64,000 bases of DNA. It comes from Mytilisepta virgata. Taxonomy: Eukaryota; Mollusca; Bivalvia; Mytilida; Mytilidae. The stretch is taken from contig CM051514.1 of assembly GCA_028015205.1 (NCBI GenBank), positions 37,278,150 to 37,342,149 of the forward strand, read 5' to 3'. Below, piece after piece: positions 23,636 through 36,126 of this stretch. Below the pieces are notes generated by a model. The model had not been told where the DNA came from, ran no database searches, and was given only the letters and a program-made list of their open reading frames with translations. The position numbers and the translations under genes are program-made. The first letter of the stretch is position 1. Every line of letters begins with the position of its first letter.

Positions 23636-24210
23636 CTCACTTTGACTTATTTGGAACAGTTTATGTTAGTTAAATTGTACAATATGCTGAATAATTTACA
23701 TATTTGGGGAATGTAATTCAATGAAATAGTTCCCCTGTGCAGTATGTGTATTACCTCATTTGGATACACACAATTACATGTATGTTTGCAAAATGTTGTC
23801 AGAACAATATTGGCAATAAAAGAGATTGAAAATTAACTCGGAGAGGATTTGGCATCTATCCTTACATGTACAGTTGACTCGAACAGACTTAAGTCGAATT
23901 TCCGAATTTGTCAAATTTTGCATGAAGTTCCAACTGCTATACAATGCACTTAAGGAGCTCCTGAATTTTGCTTAACAACTTCTAGATAACGAGAGTCGAC
24001 TGTATATATATTGTTGTTAACTAGAATGGAACAAACGGCTAAGAATATAATATTGAATCAAATCACTAGATTCCTAGAATTTGAATAAAGCAAAATAATG
24101 TGAAAATTTGGTTTTTATCACTTGTTATGCATGAGAGAAAATGCAAGTCTTCATACAGCTTTCGTGGATTAATGCTGTGTAGAGTCAAATTAGTAGGTTT
24201 ATTTCTGGCA
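23636..24210 (+). repeat. Diverged duplicate block, copy A
   Basis: Matches 36127-36480 in the same orientation. Shared phrases include 'tttggggaatgt', 'aatattggc.atgaaagaga', 'agagattgaaa', 'agaatttgaataaagcaaaa' (variant in B) and 'gttatgcatgagag'. The MITE at 23871-24002 sits inside this copy and not in the other. Confidence 0.65.
23871..24002. mobile_element. 132-bp MITE with TA target duplication
   Basis: It starts CAGTTGACTCGAACAGAC and ends AACGAGAGTCGACTG. TA flanks both sides (23869-23870, 24003-24004). The termini match the 744-bp element at 16747, so this is a short non-autonomous Tc1/mariner- or pogo-like member. Confidence 0.75.
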
Positions 24211-26320
24211 AAAGAATACATGTATTTATGTATGTTATAGAGCTTAATAGTCAGTTTCTCCTATCATTAATGTAATATTAAAATTCAAGTGCTTATAGAT
24301 TGCAACCATTGTTCTATGGCTATCACTTTTGTGTATCAGTTGAAGGAAATAAAATTGGCAGCATCTGTTTACTGAATAAGCTTGTAAAAAGGTGTTAAAA
24401 TACTATAATAAGTTTAGATAGAGTGAATTATTTCAATATCACCCTTCTAGAGGCTTTATATTCTGTCTAATGAGGTGTGACATCAGCTGTGACCTTGAAC
24501 CCTTGTTGACCCAAGCATGAAAAATGATACTGCTGTCAGCTGTCGATTTTTTTTTCAATTTTCCTATGGTTCAGTTATGATTTTTAATTTATTTGCCCTC
24601 TGATCAGTCAACCTGTGCATAGGTGTTAAAAAATATGAACAAGATGTTGCATTGATAGAAAAATGTAATCTAGTCATTGTTATTTAAATAACTTGAAAAA
24701 ATAGATCAACACATTCAGTTTATGGAAATAGTGTAAATTCTATGTTAATTGCATGAAAAAAATTGGTGGTTTTGAAAACTCCATAGAGATTTGAGCTGTG
24801 ATTGAGATGACATGAAGTTTATTGTAAGAGAGGTCAGATTAGACATCAACTAGTGGGAAAATTTACATTGATATTGGAATTATTGATAAAAATGGACTCT
24901 AACAAGATTAACTGTCCATTTCTATGCCTGGTCATTGAGATGATTCATTTCAAGGATTTTATTTGTTGACAACTTCTTGTGGATAAGTGCAAGTTCAAAC
25001 AGTACAGAAATTGTTTTTGTATTTTTCTGTGTTTGGATCTATCTTAATTGTGTTTGGATATTTGGATTTTTTGTCATTATCTATTTATGTGTAATGATTT
25101 AAATCTCGCTTTTAAAAGTTATGTAACTTCTGATAATAATTCAGTTTTTAGGGGAATACGATTTTTACCCATGAGTGCACTGTAAAGATTTTAAATGGAT
25201 GATTTCTCCAAGGCATGTGGAAAAAATAGCAATTAATTCACTAGTATAAAATGTAACTGTGAAATAGATTTCTTATTGATCTAGTTATAACTAACTTATT
25301 GAATAAAAACTTTCTCGTTTGAGTGGAAAGAACTTATACAGCTCCCAGGTGACAAATGGAGGCTGTGTATTGCACTTACTGATTTTGTGTATTGCATTGC
25401 CTATCAATTTGATGGATCTATTCTATGTGATGTTTGGAGTGTAAAACAATTTATCTGAATGGAGTTTACAAGAGGTAAGAAATTGAACATTTTTTTTTAT
25501 AAGTATGAGAAACCATTATATGTTTATTGATCTGGACTATCTCAACACACAAGTAGTTTTGAAGAAAGATTGACTGAAGGATTTTCAGATTTGCATGTAA
25601 CCAGTGATATAATGACTCAAATTTGCATACATGATACAGTTTGTGTAATGAAGTTGTCAATATTCTTTTATTGATGTTGCTGTTTATCACATTTTGAGGG
25701 AAGTGTGAAATGTGTATTAAATTGCAAGAAAATTTTCACTGCGCTTCAAAGACGTGCAGTTGTCAGTAAAATAAGTGATATATCAATTATGGGTAAGAAT
25801 TAAAGGATGTGATGGATATATTCTTATTGCACTTTCCCTAAAAGGTTCAAGAATAGGAACAGAGCTTTAATTATAGTTCAGTTCATCCATCAGTCACACT
25901 ACAGTTTTATGGACTTTATTACATAAACCTTGAACCAACTAATCTTATTTTTAGTACGTGAGCTTATAATGATGAGTTACACATCAAGTTTGAGTTTTAC
26001 GATGATCGAATAATTATTGTGAGAGTTGTAGTTTTCCGGACTTTTTTCACAAACCCTTTTATCAACTGATCTTATGTTTGGTATTTGAGCTTATAATCAT
26101 GAGTTGCAGACCAAATTTCAGTTTCACACTGATTGGATAATTACCCACAGACTTAAAGTAGCAGTGAGGTGTTCAACACTCTTGCAACTTATTGAAGTCT
26201 TCATGTTACATAGGGATAAATTTCCTATAAAAAATGAATTGGTTTAGTTTTAGATTTATGCCTCATTACATTGACCCCATTCATGTATATCTTTATTTTA
26301 TATTTCTGATCAAATTTGAA
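24211..26320. other. Intron, no features seen
   Basis: AT-rich intron sequence. Two similar phrases, 'aaaccttgaaccaactaatc' (25925) and 'aaaccc.tttatcaactgatc' (26051), with 'gagcttataat.atgagtt' after each, show an old duplication of about 125 bp (25920-26140). Confidence 0.45.
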
Positions 26321-26652
26321 GACTGCCTTTAGTGGTCTCGTGGTAGCGTGCTCGCCTCGTGTGCAGAAGGTCACAGGTCAAACGAAAGTCGGAAAGACAT
26401 TAAAATTGATTTTTGCTGCTTCTCAGACGGCATCTAAGAGTAAGAGCAAAGGACTGGTCAGCTCGGAGTCAGTATAATGTGTCAAGTGGGATGATATGTC
26501 TTCCTTAGGACAGTTACCTCATGAGCTAGCACATTAAAAATCCAGCTCAGTGTGTCGGTCTAGTACAAAGCAGGGATTATTTTCAAATCAACATGTTCTT
26601 GTGATGATATGTACCGTTTGGCTGCCACTTGATGTTAATCAAGAATCAATCC
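26321..26652 (+). mobile_element. tRNA-derived SINE (family 2), perfect 12-bp target duplication
   Basis: A tRNA-like head has 'tagtggtctcgtggtagcg' (A-box region) and 'ggtcacaggtcaaacg' (weak B-box). The body includes 'ctcagacggcatctaagagt', 'catgagctagcacattaaaa' and 'gtctagtacaaagcaggg', and the tail ends 'aatcaagaatcaatcc'. ATCAAATTTGAA is present at 26309-26320 and 26653-26664. A diverged relative lies at about 45608-45860. Confidence 0.85.
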
Positions 26653-26664
26653 ATCAAATTTGAA

Positions 26665-28638
26665 AATATAAAATGAATCTTTGGAGACTCTCTAACCATT
26701 TGAAGCATACACAAAACAGTCTATACAGTAGACCATTATCTGATAAGTTTCCATACTTTATTGTAATGATTTTTGTTTGTGGATATTTTACAAGTATAGC
26801 AAACTCTTCCGTGGAAACTTGTCTTTTCAGCGAGATATATGGCTTCTGTCAAGCTATTTTAAAAAATCAGTCTTGATAACACTTACTGAAATTATAATCA
26901 TGAATTTTCTTAATATGTTTACTAAGGTAAGAAATATCAAGACAAAATGCAAGGATTTAGGTTTGAAGAATACAATAAATGCCTTATATTTTCTAAGGTT
27001 GTCTCATGTCTGCTTATTGTTAAATGTTTATTTGATGGAATAAGTAAACTACCCATAAAACCAGTGAAACCCCACCATTGTTCAGTGTCTGTACCAAGTC
27101 AGACTAAACAGACTCTCTGTTGTGTTAATGTTTGTGTTTTGTGCTTTTTTTGTCCGGAGTTCTGTGTTTTGGGTTGCTTTGATTGATTGGTATGTTATTG
27201 TTGACCTTTCCTGCTATCCATTTTGTTTTTGATTTGTGTTTATTTGGAATTTGTGGAATTTTTCACACCAGTGTTTCCATACTGTGGTACTGATGCCACT
27301 TGATGGACAATGAATACATTGTTCAATCCTAACATATTTTGTCTAATTTGAAGACATCATGTATGTTTACATTTGCACAAAGTACAAGTTATTTAAAAAG
27401 GATGTATAGGGGTACAAAAATTTGGCAAATAGATTGAAGAAATTGTAAGAAAACAAAACGAAAATGTCAAAAATTTGGGGAAAAGGCATTTATGTCTCAT
27501 CCCCTTCCTTTTAATACTTACTGTGTAGGGGGGGGAATATAATACCTGTCTGTCATTGAGGGGGTGGTTAAGAAAGAGCCTAGAGAGTAGCTTCCATTCA
27601 TTCATGTCCAAGGGTATTATAGTATTTATAAAACATTTACATACCTGTTAGGATTTAGAATCAGAATTTTACAAATTGTGGATAAGAACACCTTAAGCTT
27701 ACATATCTATCAGGATTAAATAAGGATTTGACATTTAATTGATGTGTCAGTATTTTTTTATTGATTTGATTTATTGAGAAAACAAGCAACAGATATGGTA
27801 AGTTGTTAAGTAAATACAGACAGTGTCACTTATAGCTGTATTTTAATTTTATGATAAATTTGAAAGTTTTATTTGTAAATAAATTTGCCTGGAGCTAAAA
27901 AGTTGAATAATTTGCCATATGTCATTGAAAAAAATGATTGTCTCAGGTGAAGACTAAATATTGATTTCAGAAATATCAACAAAGGTGTAAAAAATTGAGA
28001 TGACACAACTCAAGAACAATATAGGAGAAAGGGCAAAAAGCCAGTCTGTGAATTTTGTTAATTGAATGAATTTGCAAATGCCAACTCCTCACACTGCATG
28101 TAATTGAATGAATTCCCAAATGCCAACTCTTCACATTGCATGTGACAAAGTGAAATTATCATGGAGCTTAAGGATTTGGTGGGAATCTTTCTGAATAACA
28201 TGAATAAGAAAAAAAAGTAGTATGTTGAATGAATACTGTAAATTTGGAAATGATTGTGCACATGCATTATTACAAATCACATTAATGTAATAATTGTTAA
28301 GGAATGGAGTTTTACAATTATTGTCTCATATTTTGAAAGAATAAAAAAACATGGACAATTTCTTAATTTATAGGAATTGCATGACCAAAATTACAAATAT
28401 TTCTTGACTGTTCAGGTGTTATTGACAATGCCTTCTAGATAGCAGAGCTTCATAATTAGAAAAAAAATTACGATCTTGATGATAACTATTGGAACTTGAT
28501 GATTTTGGCCTCTAATTAATTTGAAGTAAAGACACATTTTTGCAGTCAGTAGCTAACTTATTTTTAGAGAAAAGAATTAGACTCCTTGTGATAAGTGTAG
28601 AATGTGCTTTAAAGTTGAAATTCTTGTATTTGTATTGA
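26665..28638. other. Intron with a small 42-bp direct repeat
   Basis: AT-rich. Contains the two-unit repeat at 28060-28143 and no recognised gene. Confidence 0.5.
28060..28143 (+). repeat. Direct repeat, 2 x 42 bp
   Basis: Units starting AATTGAATGAATTTGCAAAT (28060) and AATTGAATGAATTCCCAAAT (28102) differ at only a few positions. Confidence 0.9.
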
Positions 28639-29775
28639 AATCTTTCTGATAAAACAAGGAAGGCTTATTTCGCCTTAAAATCAAAGCTACCGTGTAACAA
28701 TAATTTTTCAGCTAAATCACTACTTAAATTGTATAACTCTATGATAGCCCCTATTATAACTTACGGTTCTGAAATCTGGATATCTGATTTTAAACCAAAC
28801 TTTGAGTCCCTAGATAAGGCCCAGTTTGAAAAAACACAAAGTTATGATTTTAAAAAATATTCTTGGTGTTCATAGTAAGTCTTCAAACATGGCAGTAAGG
28901 TGTGAACTGGGTACACTCCCAATATATATGAAATGTTATTCGCTAATGTTTAGTTATTATTCACGATTAAATGATATTGGTGAACAGGCGGATGGTCCAC
29001 ACTGTATTCTAAAGGCTGCTTTTGAAACAGATAAATCCTTTTCAGACAAAGAAAACTCATGGTCGAAATGTCTAAAAGAACTCATTAAAAGGACAAAAAT
29101 TGATACCCTTAATATTTCTAAGCAACTGTTTAAATCAAAACTTCAAGATTACTATAAATCAAAAATTGAATTTGAATTTTCGAAAATTAAAGAAGAGGCA
29201 TAGGGAAAACTCAAGTTCTACAGTAGAATCTGTGCAAAATTCGAACAACAAAAATATCTTAATTTTAGCATACCAATAGAACTTAGAAATAATTTGACTA
29301 AAATAAGAATTAGTGCCCATTCATTAGCTATTGATACTGGTAGATACTCCAAACCAAAAACTCCACCAAATGAAAGATTTTGTAAATTCTGCGTTGATCA
29401 AGTGGAGGGTGAATTCCATTTCTTGTTTAATTGTCCTCATTATAATTCTCTACGAATTAAATACGAAATCCCTGATAATATTACTGATGAATCATTATCA
29501 GAATTCTTGAATCCAAATTCTTTAAAAAAATTACGAAACCTATGTTTATTCATAAAGGAAGCATTTGAAAGCAGGGACCATCCAACTGTCTAGTCAATAT
29601 TCATTGTTGAGATATATGAATTGTGACTGTATGACTATGGTTACTCATTGTTTGGTAAACTATTACATACATTGAGATTACTTATATTTTAAATGTTTAT
29701 ACATGTAATGTTTATGTAATGTGTTTGGATCATGCCTCTTATGTGCTCTTTCCAATAAAATATTTTTGGTTTCAT
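28639..29775 (+). pseudogene. 5'-truncated LINE copy, reverse transcriptase tail with two breaks
   Basis: Translation gives NLSDKTRKAYFALKSKLP, then APIITYGSEIWISDF (RT thumb/C-terminal region) and LDKAQFEKTQS. A frame shift near 28840 is followed by MILKNILGVHSKSSNMAVRC and a long helical region. A TAG at 29201 precedes KLKFYSRICAKFEQQ. The end reads RISAHSLAIDTGRYSK, then RFCKFCVDQVEGEFHFLFNC (C-x2-C-x8-H-x4-C zinc-knuckle-like). The frame stops at 29593. A 3' UTR of about 180 bases ends at 'ccaataaaatatttttgg'. With only two disabling changes it is younger than the LINE at 492. I cannot name the clade. Confidence 0.8.
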
Positions 29776-32652
29776 TTAAAAGTAAGATATTTACAATTCA
29801 GGGTACAGACTCATAGCATTATAATATTTAGTTGGTCAAGTTTCTATGCAGATGGTATAGTTAGTTACAAATGTATTTTATTGTTATCAGATGTGTGACT
29901 TATCTTGTTCTCACATTGTTGTGTCTATTACCTTTATACATCAAACACGTACATAGTGATATTAACAGACCACACACACAAGATGGGACACAAGACTAAC
30001 ATACATTAATGCATTGACAAATTTTAGAAAACAACCCATACAGTCAGGATTTTTTTCCAGCATCTTTCGGCATGAATTTTTCCAGAAATCAACCACTATT
30101 TTATTTCAACAAATGTCAATGTGAGTTCTTGCTTATCATTGGTTTAACAGTCAAAAGTCAGAATAAATCTATTTACAAAATTATTTAGCAATTTATTTCA
30201 TTTGATATCAGAGTTCTGTTAATTTGTACTCAGATGGTCAATTTGTTTTGAGTAAAATATGTTGTCTTTATCTGTAACTTTATCAGGTTAATTTCTTAGA
30301 TATACAGCTAAGTGCCATAATTAATCTAATTTCTCCAGATAAGTATCATAATTATTTAGCCACTTATATTTATTTGATTTCCTTGTTAGTTAAAGGGACA
30401 TGTTAATGGTTTGTGCAAATAAAAACCACAATGGGGGTAGTTTAAGGTTCATAGATATAACTGAGGCTTTGGTGACATAGTTAGGTCTAGGTACTTATGA
30501 ACAGAAGTCCCTTCTCATTGATGTGAGTTTAAAATAATTTACTAATGAGCATGTTTGACTCTGAGATTACATGTTTTCCTTCTTGAGGTTTGTTGTCTCT
30601 GCATGCTCCGACCTCCTCCGTATAAACTAGAAGCCGCAATTTTGTCAAATTTGTTGGTACAAAATATCCTTTCACTTCACTATACAAATAAATTCTGTTA
30701 CACATGTGAGTAGACCCAGACATTTTAAACAGTAGTCATTAACATTCAATATTTACAAATAAAAATTTCTGTTTAGTGCTATTGCACTTAGGACAGTAAT
30801 CTTTCGGATATTGCACTGACAAGAACAGTTTTCATCGGAAACACGGCCATTGATTAAAGTAAAGAACACGTTAATTCCTTGTGACATTGGAAAAACCATT
30901 GGTATTGCAAAATAACTAGTTACTATAGAAACTAATTTAAACAGAGGAATTTTTACAATCAGGCTGATGACCATTGTTGACATCATTGACATTTACTATG
31001 TGACAAAGAATGACAGTAAAAAGACAATTTCTGACAGTTATGATTATCTTATTTGTATTGAGAAAGATAAGCTATAAATATAATTTTTTATATGTTGTAT
31101 CATATTATTGAAATGAAGGAGATGTACCTTCTATTGTGTCAGTTTCACAATAACAAGGTTGTCACCAGATTTTCAAACAGAAGAAATCTGGGTTTTAGTT
31201 TGAAGACGTATTATAGCTGGTGGACTGCTCCAAACAGTGATGAAAGGAGATTTGGTTTTCTGTCACTCAGGTATCTTCTGATGGGGCGTTTTGGTTTTAA
31301 AGGAATTAGATACAGGCATAAAATGTGGAAAACATATTGATCTTGAAATACACATTTATGTTTGTTTTTGAGATTTGAAAACCATTTAAAATTTGTTCAA
31401 AAACATGTTGTATATTAAACAGGTTACAAAATGTATTTACTATGTTTTATCACTGACTTAAACACCACAAAGAAAAATGTAAGATTGAATTTTTAAACAG
31501 ATTTTTCAAGAGCAAAATCTGGTGATAGTTTAGCAATGTGCAACGGATGTGCAGGCGGCTCCATTCAGTGATAATAGAAAATCTAGTTTGTAATAAAGTA
31601 TGTTAGGAAGTGCATTTCAACTTGAATAAGACATATCTATCTATTATTTCTGCTTTAAAATTTTGGTTAAAGTGATATAATTTATGGAGGCGATCTATTC
31701 TTGATTGAATAAAATCTGAGCAGTTCAAAATCTGTATAAAAACAACACAACATACTTTGAATGATTTTCAAAATGTAAGATTTTCAGTAAATTGAAGAAA
31801 TTTGTGTTCAAAATGAAAGGGGCTGTGAGGCTCGAGAGGATGCTACCTGCATAAAAATTGAAAATTTCAGATACCATTTATGAGAACTTATTATAGGACT
31901 GTCAAATTTGATTATTTTCATTATTTTTGTTTCACTGCCCCCTAAATGAGAGTTCTTTTACTTAAGATTATTTTTGTTGTTGTATATGCTAGCTTCTACA
32001 GTTCTGTAAATATTTTTCTCCTAAATAACGATAATGGATTCCAGGTCCTCATATATTTTTGACTTAGCAATAGCCATTAGAAAAATTATACAAAACTCAG
32101 TAATAAATCTGACATAAATCATAAAATACTGACATATTGTATACCAGAACTCATCCATTATCTTAAATACCCTCTTTTGAAGGTAGAAATGAAAAAAATG
32201 ATTGAACAATATACTATTATACATTTGGCTTCTGTTTGTTTATATTGTGGAAACTCTCTGAGCAATGTAAAAATAAAAAGGATATTGGCTATTTGTTTAT
32301 GAGAATCTCAAAGGAATATATACTTTATGTTCTTCATTTGTGGGATCATATCTCCTAAAATAAGGCTTTTAAAAGGTTTTGTTTTCATTTACCAGAACAT
32401 AATAATTTGCCATTATGGTGAATTTCATTTTGAAATCGATATTTTATTGTAGGTACCAAAAAGTCCATCAGTTTCTTACAGAAACAGGCTTCGCTATTGT
32501 TATAATTTTGGTGTTGCCCAAAGAAATACTGTTGATTTCTAAAAGTATTGATCCTATGTGGTTGTTATCATTGCGAATCTTTGTAATTAGACACTAATAC
32601 CAAATATTTTTTTTGTGATTCCTTTACAGCTTGTAAAAGAATAAGAATGCAA
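29776..32652. other. Intron, no features seen
   Basis: AT-rich sequence. Phrases around 31160-31260 ('accagattttcaaacagaag', 'gctggtggactgctccaaac') partly recur at 31495-31565 ('aacagatttttcaagagcaa', 'gcaggcggctccattcagtg'), an old diverged duplication. No gene was recognised. Confidence 0.45.
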
Positions 32653-33288
32653 GTTTAAGACTTTAGTGAGTATATATTTACTATAGACTCAGACACCTTT
32701 AAATGGTTTAAGACTTTAGTGAGTATATATTTACTATAGACTCCGACACCTTTAAGTGGTTTAAGACTTTAGTGAGTATATATTTACTATAGACTCTGAC
32801 ACCTTTAAGTTGTTTAAGACTTTAGTGAGTATATATTTACTACAGACTATGACACCTTTAAGTGGTTTAAGACTTTAGTGAGTATATATTTACTATAGAC
32901 TCTGACACCTTTAAGTTGTTTAAGACTTTAGTGAGTATATATTTACTACAGACTATGACACCTTTAAGTGGTTTAAGACTTTAGTGAGTATATATTTACT
33001 ATAGACTCTGAAACCTTTAAGTGGTTTAAGACTTTAGTGAGTATATATTTACTACAGACTATGACACCTTTAAGTTGTTTAAGACTTTAGTGAGTATATA
33101 TTTACTACAGACTATGACACCTTTAAGTGGTTTAAGACTTTAGTGAGTATATATTTACTATAGACTCTGACACCTTTAAGTGGTTTAAGACTTTAGTGAG
33201 TATATATTTACTACAGACTATGACACCTTTAAGTGGTTTCAGACTTTAGTGAGTATATATTTACTATAGACTCCAACACCTTTAAGTG
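32653..33288 (+). repeat. Minisatellite, 12 x 53 bp, with alternating unit types
   Basis: Units start GTTTAAGACTTTAGTGAGTA at 32653 and every 53 bp up to 33236 (the last with TTTCAGAC), with no length change. Two main types differ at three positions: TATAGACTCTGACAC and TACAGACTATGACAC. They often alternate, giving a 106-bp higher-order period. Each unit contains the near-palindrome TAGTGAGTATATATTTACTA. Confidence 0.97.
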
Positions 33289-34009
33289 GTTAAAGGTGAA
33301 GACTGTTCGATTTGTTAGGTGGGACTTATTAGATGTACACATACAAAATTGTGGATAATATTTCTGCAACATATGGAAGATGAAAATTTTTGCACTCTTC
33401 TTATCTAAATTGTCTGATGAAGATTTTTGCAGGGGTATGAGATGTCTGTACATGTGAGATTCATTACTTTAAACATGTACACATGTTAAATGAAGACAAG
33501 ATGACTATTGTATGATGTGGTTTGGTATTTTGATTAGAATTGTTATCTCAGAGATGTAATTTGTGAAAGATAAAAATATGTGAATTGTACATCACCTGGA
33601 AAAAACCTGTGATGAGGCTCTACTGGATGTCTAGAATATTGAAAATTTGAGTTTTAAAAATTGAAAGTTGTGAATGGGAAACATCCACACTGGTTCACTT
33701 TGGGTGAAACAGTTTCCTGCCTCGTGTGTCTTGCATGTCTTAGAGTTCAAACCTTTTCTTTTGCAGTCGAACTAACAAAAAGAAAAAAAAATCAACTTTT
33801 GTTTCCTTTGCTTGAACTTTTAACATTTTGTGTCAAAAATGTATTCCTCTTGCCCCTTTTTTAATATATAAAAAATAAAGTTTTTAACATGATCATAAAA
33901 CTTTTAATGTTGAGTGACTATTAGATCAATTTTACAAAACAATGATTTCTTAGTTTAAAGATATTGGATAACAAAGATGATTGGTTTGTAGCTGAAATTT
34001 ACCCATTTT
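33289..34009. other. Intron, no features seen
   Basis: AT-rich intron. No repeat partner or gene was recognised. Confidence 0.5.
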
Positions 34010-34811
34010 TAGCTGACCTGGCGTAAAAGGCCATGTGAGCTTTTGCCATCACTTTGCATCCGTCGTCTGTCCACATTTCACATTTTCATCTTCTCCAAAA
34101 AAAACAGTCCAAATTGAACCAAACTTGGCAGGAATGTTAATTGGATGGTTCTGTAGAAAATATATGTTTTTTGTGCTGATTGGGTATTCAACATTGCTAA
34201 CCGGGGGAAGATAATTCGTTCTAATTGGACTTATCTTTAAAGCTCTTTTTGTCAAAAACTACCGAGCCAATTGAATTGGTTTGTTACATGAATGATCCAT
34301 GGTTGAACCTGTACAAAAAATATGTTTTTTGTGCCGATCGGAAATTCAATATTACCACTACAGCCAGACTTAGTTTAACATTGAATGCTATGGGAAATTT
34401 GTACAAAAGTCTTCTTGTTAGAAACTACCAAGCCAATTGAAATATTTTTAACAAGCATTGGATGAATCTCCACAATAGTTCTGTTTTTTTTTATATGCCG
34501 ATCTGAAATTCAAGATGGTCGCCACAGCCTGATGAGTTTTACATTGGACCCTATGGGGAAATTTGTACAAAGGTCTTCTTGTCAAAAATACTAAGCCAAT
34601 TGAAATGTTTTGTTGCATGAAGATCCTTGGATAGATGTCTGCTACAAAAGCTATGTTTTCATGCCAAATCGGAATCCAAGCTACAATGTAGCTGCCACAG
34701 CTGGACTGTGGTTAAAATTTTTAACATTGTACATCTTATCTAGAAGCGCTTTGCCAGTTGTTGTCACTTAAAATCCAAGTGAGCAATTCAGGCTCCATGG
34801 AGCCTGTGGTT
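34010..34811 (+). mobile_element. TAGCTCACC-family element, copy 2
   Basis: It starts TAGCTGACCTGGCG, pairing with 'ccatgtgagctt', and then repeats the block 'accaagccaattgaaatatt' and 'ttgaaccaaacttggcagg' several times with variation. It ends 'aaatccaagtgagcaattca' plus the perfect 18-bp palindrome CAGGCTCCATGGAGCCTG (34789-34806) and 'tggtt'. About 800 bp, without an open frame of interest. Confidence 0.7.
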
Positions 34812-35094
34812 GCTTTCACTCAAGCTGTTCGACTGTTGGTAGTTGAGAAATTCATGGTCTGTGACCTGGTCGAGTAAAGTTCATGTAATTAAGGGGGGTT
34901 GAGGTAGCTGAGTTAAGTCTAGGCATTTTATGGTATCTACCGGTACTAAATGATCAGTAAGTAAATTTTACCTATCGGCAATGAGGTTGATGGTTCAAGT
35001 TTGGGTAATGGTGAGGTATGTCCAGCTCCTGTCTTAATTAACAAAGTATTATAAATTTTCCTGCCATAGGTCTTTTTCCTTACAAAGGAAATAA
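34812..35094 (+). mobile_element. Degraded SINE family 1 copy
   Basis: 'gtgacctggtcgagtaaagt' and 'ggcaatgaggttgatggttc', followed by 'gtatgtccagctcctgtctt' and 'aattttcctgccataggtct', line up loosely with the head, B-box and body of SINE family 1. Highly diverged, so the boundaries are uncertain. Confidence 0.4.
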
Positions 35095-35361
35095 GGGCAT
35101 CAGTGGTGGAGTGGTCTAGGTAGTTCGACGTGAGTACTAATGATCACTAGCCTGTCAACACCAAGGTTGTGAGTTCGAATCTCACTGTGGTGGGGTGTGT
35201 TCAACTCCGATCTTAATTGACATTAGGATTGCCAATTTTACTACCCAAGGTCATGGTTCTCTCCGGGTACTCCGGCTTCCTTCACCAATAAAAACTGGCC
35301 GCAGCGAAATAGCCAAAATGTGCTGAAAATGGCGTAAAGCCCCAACTAAACAAACAAACAA
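35095..35361 (+). mobile_element. tRNA-derived SINE (family 1), full length, target duplication
   Basis: The head 'ggtggagtggtctaggtag' matches the A-box, and 'gttgtgagttcgaatctcac' carries a good B-box (GTTCGAATC). The body runs through 'gtactccggcttccttcacc', 'aataaaaactggccgcagcg' and 'aaatgtgctgaaaatggcgt', and ends with the (AAAC) tail 'aaacaaacaaacaa'. Flanks are AAAGGAAATAA (35084-35094) and AAAGGAAAAATAA (35362-35374), an imperfect target duplication. Confidence 0.85.
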
Positions 35362-35374
35362 AAAGGAAAAATAA

Positions 35375-36126
35375 CTGGTTTTGCAAGGTTTCATTTTTTA
35401 TCCAGTTTGCAAGAAATAAAAGTGCAGGAATAACAAACTTCCTGCATGAAAACAACTGCAAACATGTGGGATGACCCTTCAGCACATTCCTAAAATGATT
35501 TATCCATTCTTTTGTCTGGCCCTAGTTTAATCTCAAGAAGACGTTTGAATTTTATTAGTATTGTCTCATTAAACTGCAGTACAGGGAGGTGCAGAATTAT
35601 ATAATTTGTTTATTATCTGCACCTGTCAAATTATATTTGAATTATGTCAGTTTAATTAACAATCAAGGTGTGATCAGATGTGTTATGTAATCAGATGTTC
35701 CAGACAAGATAAGGAATCACATCCTGGAATGTTAGTAGAACATTTTGTATTAGATCATCTGATTCTAGTTAACTCCATTTATTAAACAATCAAAGTTTGG
35801 TCAATTAATTCGAGATTTTTTTAGGATAGGGGGTGTAAAGAGATTATATAAGGCAGGATTTGTTTTGGAAGAGGGTGGAAATTAGAAAAGACAGTGATTA
35901 TCATATGCTTTAAATATCATACTAGCATTTCCCTCATTTGCATTAAGAACCAATGTTCTGATATGCTGCACGAAAGCGTAACAGAACATCAGTTTTAGAT
36001 TGGCATTTGCCCTTACTTATGAGAATGGAACTCATGCAATACTTCGAACATAACACAATGAGCAAATGAACAGCACTTTTACTGCTACATATACCCAGGG
36101 GAATTCTGGGAATGCCAGCTTATGTC
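35375..36126. other. Intron, no features seen
   Basis: AT-rich intronic sequence. Confidence 0.5.

Noticed and set aside
30753..30992. Minus-strand hydrophobic open stretch of 79 residues
   Set aside because: Looks membrane-like only because AT-rich DNA encodes hydrophobic residues; no motif or splice support.
32653..33288. Tandem 53-bp units as a CRISPR-like array
   Set aside because: No unique spacers, a eukaryotic intron setting and contiguous units: a minisatellite.
35110..35190. tRNA gene-like A and B boxes
   Set aside because: Part of a SINE with body, AAAC tail and target duplication; no complete cloverleaf.
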